Assembly: GCA_002451055.1 (NCBI GenBank)
Contig: DKBD01000039.1
Coordinates: 3,694-9,717 of the forward strand
Direction of reading: 5' to 3'
Origin: Nitrospira sp. UBA6909
Lineage (GTDB): Bacteria; Nitrospirota; Nitrospiria; Nitrospirales; Nitrospiraceae
Length of the DNA: 6,024 bases
Positions 1 to 4,977 of the stretch are shown here, one piece after another. The notes beneath the pieces were generated by a model. It was not told where the DNA came from. It searched no databases and saw only the letters and a list, made by a program, of their open reading frames with translations. Each line of letters starts with the position of its first letter. Within the stretch, counting starts at the first letter, position 1. The position numbers and the translations under genes are program-made.

Positions 1-611
1 GTTTTGAATCGGTCGATATCGAACATGATGAGGGAAAGCGGGGTTGAGTCGCGCGTGGCCCGCCGCCATTCTTGGTCAAGGAAGTCGTCGAACTGGCGCC
101 GGTTGGTGATACCGGTCAATCCGTCCAAGCAGGAGAGTCGAAGCAGCATTTGATTGGCTTCCTGCAGTTGGCGCATGACCTCAAGCAACTCTTGCTCGCG
201 CGACCGCCGGCGCTCGATTTCATGCACGAGGCGCAGGACCGAACGCACCCTGGTCAGCAGTTCGATCTTGTTGATCGGTTTGGCGATATAGTCAATGGCC
301 CCGGCAGCAAAGGCGAGTTGGAGATTGACCGGGTCGCTTTGGGCGGTGATCATAATGACGGGAGTGTCGCGGTAGCGATTGGCGGCCTTGATTTGCCGGC
401 AGGCTTCAATACCGCTCGTGTGAGGCATCACGATGTCCATTAGGATGAGATCCACCCGCCCGTGAGCCTGTTTGCTTCCATCGAGACCGAGCCGTTGGAA
501 GGCGTCCGCGGTGGAGTCTGCGGTGAGAATGTCTTCATAGCCGGCAGCGGACAGGATCGCCTGCAGCAGCAGGCGGTCGTCAGGCGAGTCATCGACAATA
601 AGAATGCTCAT
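1..611 (-). CDS. Response regulator with GGDEF (diguanylate cyclase) output, 3' end missing
   Basis: Two-component receiver fused to a diguanylate cyclase domain, expected to make cyclic di-GMP in the cytoplasm when phosphorylated. The visible 203 residues begin MSILIVDDSP. The receiver covers about residues 1-125: acidic pair D7/D8, phospho-acceptor D59 in LILMDIVMP, T89 in MITA and K111 in IAKPIN. A charged helical linker (about 126-158) leads into the GGDEF domain, whose start is recognisable from LDGLTGITNRRQFD (162-175) and FDIDRFK (197-203). The GG(D/E)EF catalytic loop lies beyond the left edge, so activity cannot be judged. The start at 609-611 has an AAGAGG ribosome site 10 bases upstream. 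The gene lies 42 bases downstream of a paralogous regulator on the same strand and is probably co-transcribed with it. The family is secure; the signal sensed is unknown, and no histidine kinase is in the window. Confidence 0.93.
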   Translation of the reverse strand, partial: MSILIVDDSPDDRLLLQAILSAAGYEDILTADSTADAFQRLGLDGSKQAHGRVDLILMDIVMPHTSGIEACRQIKAANRYRDTPVIMITAQSDPVNLQLAFAAGAIDYIAKPINKIELLTRVRSVLRLVHEIERRRSREQELLEVMRQLQEANQMLLRLSCLDGLTGITNRRQFDDFLDQEWRRATRDSTPLSLIMFDIDRFK

Positions 612-621
612 AGGAACCGTG

Positions 622-627
622 CCTCTT
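622..627 (-). promoter_or_regulatory. Ribosome binding site of the GGDEF response regulator
   Basis: The minus strand reads AAGAGG, ending 10 bases before the ATG at 609-611. It lies inside the 42-base gap after the upstream regulator's stop codon, so the downstream gene has its own initiation site although the two genes are probably on one transcript. Confidence 0.5.
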
Positions 628-653
628 AAGAGATACTTGTGGAAGCGTAGCAG

Positions 654-1292
654 TTAGCCTTGGCAAACACCAGGATAAAGCTTTTTGATACAGATTTCAC
701 AGAGGCCGTGGCTGAATTGGGCCTCCGAATGTTCACCCAGATACTCTTCCAGCCGCTGCCAGAATCCGTGATCATTGCGGATGTTTTTACACGAGGCACA
801 GATGGGAATCAGGCCGCGTAGCACTTTGACTTCCTTGAGCGCCTGCTGAAGTTTCTCGTTGCTGCGGAGCAGATCGGCTTCCCGTTCTTTGCGACAGTCC
901 ACTTCGCGTTTAAGCGTCAACGCCGAGGCGACACGCGCCAACAACTCGATGCGGTTGATAGGCTTTGCGATGTAATCCATGGCGCCGGCCGAGAACGCTT
1001 CGGCCAAGTTGTCGAAGTCGTTCTTGGCCGTGATCATGATGATCGGAATATCGCGAAGATGGTCCTGTTGCTTGATCAGCCTGCAGGCGTCGAGGCCGTC
1101 AAGATCCGGCATGAGGATATCCATCAGAATCAAGTCGATGGAGGAAGGCGCTTGCCCACCATCGAGGGATAATGTAGAGAAGGCACGTTGTGCAGACTCG
1201 ACGGATAGGATATCGGTATGTCCGGCCTTGCCCAGGATGGACTGGAGCAACTGCCGTTGGTCGGGAGAGTCATCGACGATGAGAATGGCCAT
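654..1292 (-). CDS. Response regulator with C-terminal four-cysteine module
   Basis: A 212-residue protein. The receiver domain (1-125) has a complete phosphorylation site: D7/D8, D58 in LILMDILMP, T88 in MITA and K110 in IAKPIN. A charged, probably coiled-coil helix spans about 126-158. It ends in a compact module (about 159-207) with LIPICASCKNIR (C165, C168), a FWQRLEEYL stretch, FSHG and LCEICIKKLYP (C198, C201). Two CxxC pairs 30 residues apart suggest a zinc-binding knuckle. I know this tail from other bacterial receiver and PAS proteins, but not an established function for it. There is no DNA-binding, GGDEF or EAL domain, so the output is probably protein-protein interaction (inference). 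The start has only a weak ribosome site (GGTGA). The gene follows yqeY after a gap of 89 bases and precedes the GGDEF paralogue by 42. Confidence 0.9.
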   Translation of the reverse strand: MAILIVDDSPDQRQLLQSILGKAGHTDILSVESAQRAFSTLSLDGGQAPSSIDLILMDILMPDLDGLDACRLIKQQDHLRDIPIIMITAKNDFDNLAEAFSAGAMDYIAKPINRIELLARVASALTLKREVDCRKEREADLLRSNEKLQQALKEVKVLRGLIPICASCKNIRNDHGFWQRLEEYLGEHSEAQFSHGLCEICIKKLYPGVCQG

Positions 1293-1381
1293 CGGTTTTC
1301 ACCAGGGCTATGGATAGAGCAACCCGAACGTCCCGAAAGGCAAGATCCAGATTGGAAGTATATCAAGAGAACGGGATGTTG

Positions 1382-1828
1382 CTATGTCAGCTTGGCTTTA
1401 ACCAAATCGCTGACCAATTTGCCGTCGACGGCTTGGCCTGCGAGGCGGGCCGTGACGGTCTTCATCACGGCTCCGATGTCCTTGAGAGAACAGGCTCCGG
1501 TTTCTGTAAGGGCCGACGCGACGATCTGCTCGAGTTCTTGAGGAGATAGGGCTTGTGGCAGATACGTTTCGATGATGGTGATTTCCTTGCGTTCTTTCTC
1601 GGCGAGATCCGTTCGCTGTGCTTTTTCGTACTGCGTGACCGATTCTCGGCGTTGCTTGATGAGCGTGGACATGATCCGGCTCATCTCGGCGTCGTCCAGA
1701 TCTTTTTTCAGCTCCACCTCTTTGTTCAAGATGGCGGCTTTGATCATTCGAATGACGTCCATCCGAAGCTGATCCTTAGACTTCATGGCGAGTTTGAGAT
1801 CTTCAGCCAAGCGGTCACGCAGCGACAT
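1382..1828 (-). CDS. yqeY: GatB/YqeY domain protein
   Basis: A 148-residue cytoplasmic protein of the YqeY family, a typical full length for it. It resembles the tail domain of the GatB subunit of the tRNA-dependent amidotransferase. The family is thought to act on or near aminoacyl-tRNA, but the precise role of free-standing YqeY is not settled. Recognisable parts are the N-terminal helix SLRDRLAEDLKLAMKSKD, the segment RMIKAAILNKEVEL, the basic IKQRRESVTQYEKA stretch, the ETYLPQALS hinge and the C-terminal GAVMKTVTARLAGQAVDGK motif. Two adjacent ATG codons are available (1829-1831 and 1826-1828). The GAGG ribosome site lies 2 bases from the first and 5 from the second, and family members usually begin MSL, so the second was chosen. 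A sigma70-like promoter lies about 50 bases upstream. Two response regulators follow on the same strand. Confidence 0.93.
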   Translation of the reverse strand: MSLRDRLAEDLKLAMKSKDQLRMDVIRMIKAAILNKEVELKKDLDDAEMSRIMSTLIKQRRESVTQYEKAQRTDLAEKERKEITIIETYLPQALSPQELEQIVASALTETGACSLKDIGAVMKTVTARLAGQAVDGKLVSDLVKAKLT

Positions 1829-1833
1829 CATAG

Positions 1834-1837
1834 CCTC
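1834..1837 (-). promoter_or_regulatory. Ribosome binding site deciding the yqeY start
   Basis: GAGG on the minus strand lies 2 bases from the upstream ATG (too close) and 5 bases from the downstream ATG. This favours initiation at 1828 and a protein starting MSLRDRL. Confidence 0.5.
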
Positions 1838-1887
1838 GTAGTTCGGTGAGAAGGGTGGGCTCGTATGGCTTATATTTTATACCGGGC

Positions 1888-1916
1888 AGCATACTCTGCC
1901 TCTCTTGGTGAGTCAA
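1888..1916 (-). promoter_or_regulatory. Sigma70-like promoter for yqeY
   Basis: The minus strand shows a -35 TTGACT (plus-strand AGTCAA at 1911-1916), a 17-base spacer and a -10 TATGCT (plus-strand AGCATA at 1888-1893). These match consensus at 5 of 6 and 4 of 6 positions with ideal spacing. Transcription would start near 1881 and give a leader of about 50 bases containing an AT-rich GGTATAAAATATAAG stretch. The rest of the 251-base divergent gap (1829-2079) holds no convincing gene. Confidence 0.5.
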
Positions 1917-1930
1917 CGAGACGAGACGTC

Positions 1931-1960
1931 ATGGCATTCACCGAAGCTGGAGCGTATCAT
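1931..1960 (+). promoter_or_regulatory. Weak candidate promoter for the plus-strand lipoprotein gene
   Basis: ATGGCA (1931-1936), an 18-base spacer and TATCAT (1955-1960) match the -35 and -10 consensus at 4 of 6 and 5 of 6 positions. This is the best plus-strand candidate I found in the divergent gap. The leader would be over 100 bases long. Such matches occur by chance, so this is only a suggestion. Confidence 0.2.
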
Positions 1961-2067
1961 GGTGGTAATCGCCAGGGAGGATATGATTGCCGGATTGGGG
2001 CCATCAAAACTTCTTGGAGTGACACGACTATTCGGGGCAGCGACAGGATGCTTCGATAATTTTCTCG

Positions 2068-2074
2068 AAGGAGG
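2068..2074 (+). promoter_or_regulatory. Strong Shine-Dalgarno of the small lipoprotein gene
   Basis: AAGGAGG lies 5 bases before the ATG at 2080. This near-perfect site is the main support for translation of the short frame 2080-2304 rather than the longer overlapping frame that passes through this site. Confidence 0.7.
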
Positions 2075-2079
2075 CTGGC

Positions 2080-2304
2080 ATGGCAAGGGTCGCGTCGTTC
2101 TGGAATGGAGCACAAGGCGGCTTGGGCGCCGGCTTGCTAGGATTATTGCTCTTGGGATTTGGCGGCTGTGCAGGCGAACAACCCAAACCGTCGTCGCCGG
2201 CAGTGACACCGGACCACGTCCGCAGCCATGCGGACAAAGTCTTTGAGAACTTGAAACAGGAAGAGCGGGATCGCGCCATGAATCCTGGTGAGCCATCTTA
2301 TTGA
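2080..2304 (+). CDS. Small putative lipoprotein, function unknown
   Basis: A 74-residue protein. A short N-region (MARVASFWNGAQGG) precedes a hydrophobic Leu/Gly-rich segment (about 15-29), then Cys30 in LLLLGFGGC, a plausible lipobox. Position -3 is Phe rather than the usual Leu, Val or Ile, so lipidation is likely but not certain. The mature part would be about 45 residues: a Pro/Ser-rich linker (QPKPSSPAVTP) and a charged helix (HADKVFENLKQEERDRAM). The expected location is the periplasmic face of a membrane. A very good ribosome site fixes the start. I recognise no family. It is followed after 105 bases by an exported protein gene on the same strand with no terminator between, so the two may be co-transcribed. 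No cysteine other than the lipobox Cys is present. Confidence 0.7.
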   Translation: MARVASFWNGAQGGLGAGLLGLLLLGFGGCAGEQPKPSSPAVTPDHVRSHADKVFENLKQEERDRAMNPGEPSY

Positions 2305-2409
2305 CCGGCGCCGGAAGAGCGGCGGCATGCAACCAGCCGCAGCGGTTTCGGCAGGGGAAGTTCCCACAGTAGACGATACCGGCACTCTAACACTGGGGGG
2401 ATAGGGGCC

Positions 2410-3051
2410 ATGTCAAGCCTTGGCATGTCTAGGCTCGTGGTTCCGTCCGTATTAGCTGCAGTACTGACGATCGTGTTGGCGTGGCCCGGATCGTTTGTCG
2501 ACGCCAAGGACTTGCTCGTTCCGAAAGAACAGGCAATCACCGAAGTCGGAACGATCCGTGGCCCGTCATTCGATGAGCAGCAACAAGGTGTGCCTCAGTC
2601 GCTCTTTACCTGGATCACCATGGCAAAAGGGTATGAGGTGGAGTGGGATACGTTTGGGCGAAAAGGGTGGTATACCCAGGATCCCCGCCTCGTACCGATC
2701 GGTCCAGGGTCGGTCTTTACACCGGCGACACCGGCCGTCTATATCGTGTTTGAAGTGGCGCCGCTGGAAGATCCTGCGCGGTTCGGCGTGCAGTGGTTTC
2801 TGGAGCAGCCGGGGGGACAATTAAGTTCCGATCCCGTCGGGGGCGACGTTCTCGAAGTCCCGGGCCATGAACGGTACGGTTTTCTTGAACTGAAAAGGTC
2901 CGGCGAGGCGTGGACGGTGGGGGATTATCTGGCCAAGATTTTTATCGCTCCTTTGGGGCAACAGCCTTTCCATGCTGTGAACCACGTGGGAACCATGCGC
3001 TTTACAATTACCGAAGCCACGCCTGCCGATCCTCCCGGGAAAAAGCCGTGA
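2410..3051 (+). CDS. Exported protein, function unknown
   Basis: A 213-residue protein with a classical signal peptide: basic/polar start, hydrophobic core at about 9-25 (LVVPSVLAAVLTIVLAW) and a likely cleavage after A32 (V-D-A before KDLLVPKE). The mature part of about 181 residues has no cysteine. It looks rich in beta strands, with alternating stretches such as AVYIVFEVAPL, YGFLELKR, YLAKIFIAPLG and MRFTITEA, plus a Trp/Tyr-rich segment around 79-88 (EWDTFGRKGWYT). It ends in a Pro/Lys tail. This suggests a periplasmic or outer-membrane-associated beta-sandwich protein, but I recognise no family or catalytic motif. The start at 2410 has a G-rich upstream stretch (GGGGGGATAGGGG) rather than a clean Shine-Dalgarno. 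The ATG at 2425 is an alternative that would shorten the signal peptide's N-region. Neighbours are a small lipoprotein upstream and a small charged protein downstream. Confidence 0.75.
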   Translation: MSSLGMSRLVVPSVLAAVLTIVLAWPGSFVDAKDLLVPKEQAITEVGTIRGPSFDEQQQGVPQSLFTWITMAKGYEVEWDTFGRKGWYTQDPRLVPIGPGSVFTPATPAVYIVFEVAPLEDPARFGVQWFLEQPGGQLSSDPVGGDVLEVPGHERYGFLELKRSGEAWTVGDYLAKIFIAPLGQQPFHAVNHVGTMRFTITEATPADPPGKKP

Positions 3052-3141
3052 AAAGGTCTATGGCGGGAATATCGGCGACGTCAGACCGCCGACCGCATTG
3101 GGACATTGGTCCTGGACGTCAAGAATTGGTCCGTGACGCAA

Positions 3142-3147
3142 AGAGGA
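3142..3147 (+). promoter_or_regulatory. Ribosome binding site deciding the start at 3158
   Basis: AGAGGA lies 10 bases before the ATG at 3158. It is only 1 base from the in-frame GTG at 3149, which would add three residues. The spacing rules out the GTG as an efficient start. Confidence 0.45.
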
Positions 3148-3157
3148 AGTGACGGCA

Positions 3158-3445
3158 ATGGGAAACCGTATCAAAGTGACCGATCCAGAGAAACTGGCCT
3201 TGCTCTACGAACGATTTCGGGACGTGTGCTTGGTGGAAAAGGAAGTCTGGAAGGAGATCTTCATGCCGCGGGAGATGTCCGCGGGCCCTGTGAGAACGAA
3301 CATCCAGGATCGCTATGACGTGGAGATCGACGACCCGACCATCGAAAACACCTTGGAAGCGAATATCCCACGCGGAAGCGCGGCCTTGGGCGCGGCAATT
3401 CAGGAATACCGCGCCCACATTTCATTCTGGAAACGGCCAGGCTAA
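3158..3445 (+). CDS. Small charged cytoplasmic protein, function unknown
   Basis: A 95-residue protein with no signal peptide or membrane segment and a single Cys (C24). The first 36 residues look helical and charged (TDPEKLALLYERFRDV, then LVEKEVWKEIF). A middle segment (47-62, TNIQDRYDVEIDDPTI) and a C-terminal helix (75-92) ending FWKRPG follow. I recognise no family. The composition is that of a real gene, and the frame has a usable ribosome site 10 bases from the ATG. It lies 106 bases after the exported-protein gene with no clear terminator between. Its TAA stop (3443-3445) overlaps the TAG stop of htpX on the other strand (3442-3444), so the two transcripts must run into each other or end inside coding sequence. 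Confidence 0.7.
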   Translation: MGNRIKVTDPEKLALLYERFRDVCLVEKEVWKEIFMPREMSAGPVRTNIQDRYDVEIDDPTIENTLEANIPRGSAALGAAIQEYRAHISFWKRPG

Positions 3446-4329
3446 AGCTGCTCCAGCGCCGCAATTCGCACTTCAATCGGCGGGTGCGTCGAGAACAGAC
3501 TCATGAACCCACCGGCTTTCCCCGAGATTTTCATGGTAGCCAGTGCGTCCTGCGTCGAGTATTGGAACTGAGCGCGATTGACCCATCGATCGATGGCCCG
3601 CAGTGCCCCGATCATGGAGTCTTTGCCGTAGACCTTGGCGGCAAATGCATCGGCTCCAAACTCGCGACGACGTGAAAACCAGCTGATGACGATGGACGCC
3701 AGAATGCTGACGATGATCTGAATGACGATCGAAAGGCCGAATCCCAAGGCTGCCTGATCCCGCTCCGCAAAAAAGCGTCGCACCCACATGGCGATGTAAT
3801 AGACGAAGGTATTCATTAGCCCTGCGAGGACGGTCGTGGCGAACATGTCGCCGTTGTACACATGGCCCATTTCGTGAGCCAGAACCGCCTTGACTTCGTC
3901 TTCCCTCAAGTTTTGCAGCAATCCGGTTGACACGGCCACCATGGAATTGTTCTTGCTGGGGCCGGTGGCGAATGCGTTAGGATCCGGTGATTCGTACACC
4001 CACACTTCCGGCATGGTGATGTGCAGGCGTTGGGCGATCTCCTGTATGGAGCCATAGATGACATGTTCTGCCTGCGAGCGCGGCTGGGTGATTTGCCGGC
4101 AATCGAGCATCGCTCGCGCCATTTGCTTGGAGAAGGCCAAGCTGATGAACGCACCGCCGAATCCAAACATCGCGGCCCACACCAATGTGGATAGATCAAC
4201 CGAGTCTCGCACATCGATTCCGAACATCGGCAGGATCACGTTGATCACAATTGGTACGGTCAGTGACAGCGTGATCATGATGAGAATGTTGGAGATCAGC
4301 AGCAGACCCATTCCCTTCATCCACTTCAT
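3442..4329 (-). CDS. htpX: HtpX-family membrane zinc metalloprotease
   Basis: A 295-residue M48 peptidase, full length for HtpX, which in E. coli degrades damaged membrane proteins together with FtsH and is induced by envelope stress. Membrane segments are at about 6-33, 48-67, 163-184 and 195-217. The zinc site HEMGH (152-156) gives H152, catalytic E153 and H156, and the third ligand is probably E223 in SRRREFGADAFA. The C-terminal THPP signature (281-284) followed by RIAALEQL is also present, so every expected catalytic feature is intact. The active site faces the cytoplasm in the E. coli protein. The start was moved from 4335 to 4329: the AGGAGG ribosome site abuts the first ATG directly but lies 6 bases from the second. 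A promoter with perfect TATAAT lies about 65 bases upstream. No regulator such as rpoH or cpxR is adjacent. The gene is divergent from the cupredoxin gene and convergent with the 95-residue protein gene. Confidence 0.95.
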   Translation of the reverse strand: MKWMKGMGLLLISNILIMITLSLTVPIVINVILPMFGIDVRDSVDLSTLVWAAMFGFGGAFISLAFSKQMARAMLDCRQITQPRSQAEHVIYGSIQEIAQRLHITMPEVWVYESPDPNAFATGPSKNNSMVAVSTGLLQNLREDEVKAVLAHEMGHVYNGDMFATTVLAGLMNTFVYYIAMWVRRFFAERDQAALGFGLSIVIQIIVSILASIVISWFSRRREFGADAFAAKVYGKDSMIGALRAIDRWVNRAQFQYSTQDALATMKISGKAGGFMSLFSTHPPIEVRIAALEQL

Positions 4330-4335
4330 CGACAT

Positions 4336-4341
4336 CCTCCT
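4336..4341 (-). promoter_or_regulatory. Strong Shine-Dalgarno deciding the htpX start
   Basis: AGGAGG on the minus strand touches the ATG at 4333-4335 with zero spacing, which would not work. It is 6 bases from the in-frame ATG at 4327-4329, which is therefore the likely start. Confidence 0.75.
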
Positions 4342-4343
4342 TT

Positions 4344-4376
4344 GCGAGACCTGCGCTCGCTCTCTCTACCTGCGAG
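4344..4376 (-). promoter_or_regulatory. Possible alternative hairpins in the htpX leader
   Basis: In the htpX transcript the order is CTCGC (4376-4372), GCGAG (4360-4356), CTCGC (4348-4344), then AAAGGAGG. The middle element can pair with either flank: a 5-base-pair stem with an 11-base loop upstream, or a 5-base-pair stem with a 7-base loop downstream. The downstream stem ends 2 bases before the Shine-Dalgarno. The two pairings exclude each other, as in simple RNA switches or thermosensors. The stems are short, so chance is a real alternative. Confidence 0.25.
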
Positions 4377-4392
4377 TGACTAACGAGCCGTA

Positions 4393-4423
4393 ATTATACA
4401 CAAACTGCTTGCCTCAGTGACAA
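4393..4423 (-). promoter_or_regulatory. Sigma70-like promoter for htpX
   Basis: The minus strand carries a perfect -10 TATAAT (plus-strand ATTATA at 4393-4398). A -35 TTGTCA, 5 of 6 to consensus, lies 19 bases away (plus-strand TGACAA at 4418-4423); this spacing is longer than ideal. The start would be near 4386, giving a leader of about 57 bases that contains both leader hairpins. No heat-shock sigma32-type promoter was recognised. Confidence 0.5.
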
Positions 4424-4513
4424 CCGTCCACAACTACAGACCGCTAGATAAGGATTTGTTGCTCAAAGTCAAGGCTCCGAGGCCGCAGAAGCCTCTGAAA
4501 CTGCTGCACAAAG

Positions 4514-4543
4514 TTGACCTGTTCGCGATCTTCCTGTTAGAAG
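4514..4543 (+). promoter_or_regulatory. Candidate promoter for the cupredoxin-synthase pair
   Basis: TTGACC (4514-4519, 5 of 6), an 18-base spacer and TAGAAG (4538-4543, 4 of 6). It predicts a start near 4550, so the transcript would begin at or just before the upstream ATG and be read from the ATG at 4565 after a very short leader. This fits the start chosen for the cupredoxin but is not strong on its own. The remainder of the gap 4424-4513 shows only a small GAGGC/GCCTC hairpin. Confidence 0.3.
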
Positions 4544-4553
4544 GTCCCCATGC

Positions 4554-4559
4554 GGGAGG
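4554..4559 (+). promoter_or_regulatory. Ribosome binding site deciding the cupredoxin start
   Basis: GGGAGG lies 5 bases before the ATG at 4565. It falls inside the frame opened by the ATG at 4550, which has no ribosome site of its own. Starting at 4565 also gives a cleaner signal peptide (MRWLPVILTVG). Confidence 0.65.
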
Positions 4560-4564
4560 CCGCT

Positions 4565-4975
4565 ATGCGATGGTTGCCCGTAATACTGACGGTAGGGTTG
4601 GCCGCCACGGGATGGACTGCTGATGCTGTCTTGCCGGACCAGCCGTTCGCTGTTCCAATTGACTCCGATGGTGTGCAACGGGCAACGGTGATCCTCGATA
4701 GCTATTCATATATGCCGAATCATGTGATCGTTGAGGTCGGGAAGCCTGTGGAGTTGACGCTGACGAGCGTGACCATGATCACTCCCCACAATTTCATTGT
4801 TCAGGATCCAGCCGGAAGGGTTTCAATTGAGCAAGATGTCGGTGCAGGGAAGACCGTTATGGTGACATTCACCTCTGAGCACGCAGGTATCTATACGATC
4901 TACTGTGACAAACGTCTATGGCCCATGCCCAGCCATCGCGACAAGGGGATGGAAGGGACGCTCGAGGTGCGTTGA
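4565..4975 (+). CDS. Secreted cupredoxin-domain copper protein
   Basis: A 136-residue protein with a signal peptide (hydrophobic core about 4-17) and a probable cleavage after A21 (A-D-A). The mature part of about 115 residues is a single cupredoxin fold. The N-terminal strand region is VILDSYSYMPNHVIVEVGKP, followed by a first-ligand loop TPHNFIV (H75). After EHAGIYTIYC come C114, H124 and M129 in the C-terminal ligand loop, then EGTLEVR. The pattern C-x9-H-x4-M fits a type 1 copper site with a ligand loop longer than the C-x2-H-x4-M of plastocyanin. Copper binding and periplasmic electron transfer or copper handling are inferred; the partner is unknown. The second Cys and the extra His of the CuA site of oxidase subunit II are absent, so this is a mononuclear site. 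The stop lies 2 bases before the start of the synthase gene, implying one transcript and coupled translation. Confidence 0.88.
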   Translation: MRWLPVILTVGLAATGWTADAVLPDQPFAVPIDSDGVQRATVILDSYSYMPNHVIVEVGKPVELTLTSVTMITPHNFIVQDPAGRVSIEQDVGAGKTVMVTFTSEHAGIYTIYCDKRLWPMPSHRDKGMEGTLEVR

Positions 4976-4977
4976 CC

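Noticed and set aside
72..443. Plus-strand frame of 123 codons
   Set aside because: Antisense to the receiver/GGDEF gene, whose frame carries all expected receiver residues.
1553..1849. Plus-strand frame of 98 codons
   Set aside because: Antisense to yqeY, with composition typical of a mirror frame and no motif.
1905..2246. Plus-strand frame of 113 codons overlapping the lipoprotein gene, with an internal ATG at 1983 after AGGGAGG
   Set aside because: The Shine-Dalgarno is only 2 bases from that ATG, the C-terminal half is Arg-rich out-of-frame sequence of the lipoprotein gene, and no domain is recognisable. The frame at 2080 has a far better ribosome site and a lipobox.
2836..2849. Hairpin CGTCG-GGGG-CGACG
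   Set aside because: It lies inside the exported-protein coding region, has no T-run and is expected by chance in GC-rich DNA.
4473..4489. GAGGC/GCCTC hairpin in the gap before the cupredoxin gene
   Set aside because: Only 5 base pairs and no following T-run; it is not placed to terminate any transcript from a gene in the window.
4417..4623. Plus-strand frame of 68 codons before and into the cupredoxin gene
   Set aside because: No ribosome site, no recognisable domain, and it runs out of frame across the cupredoxin signal peptide.
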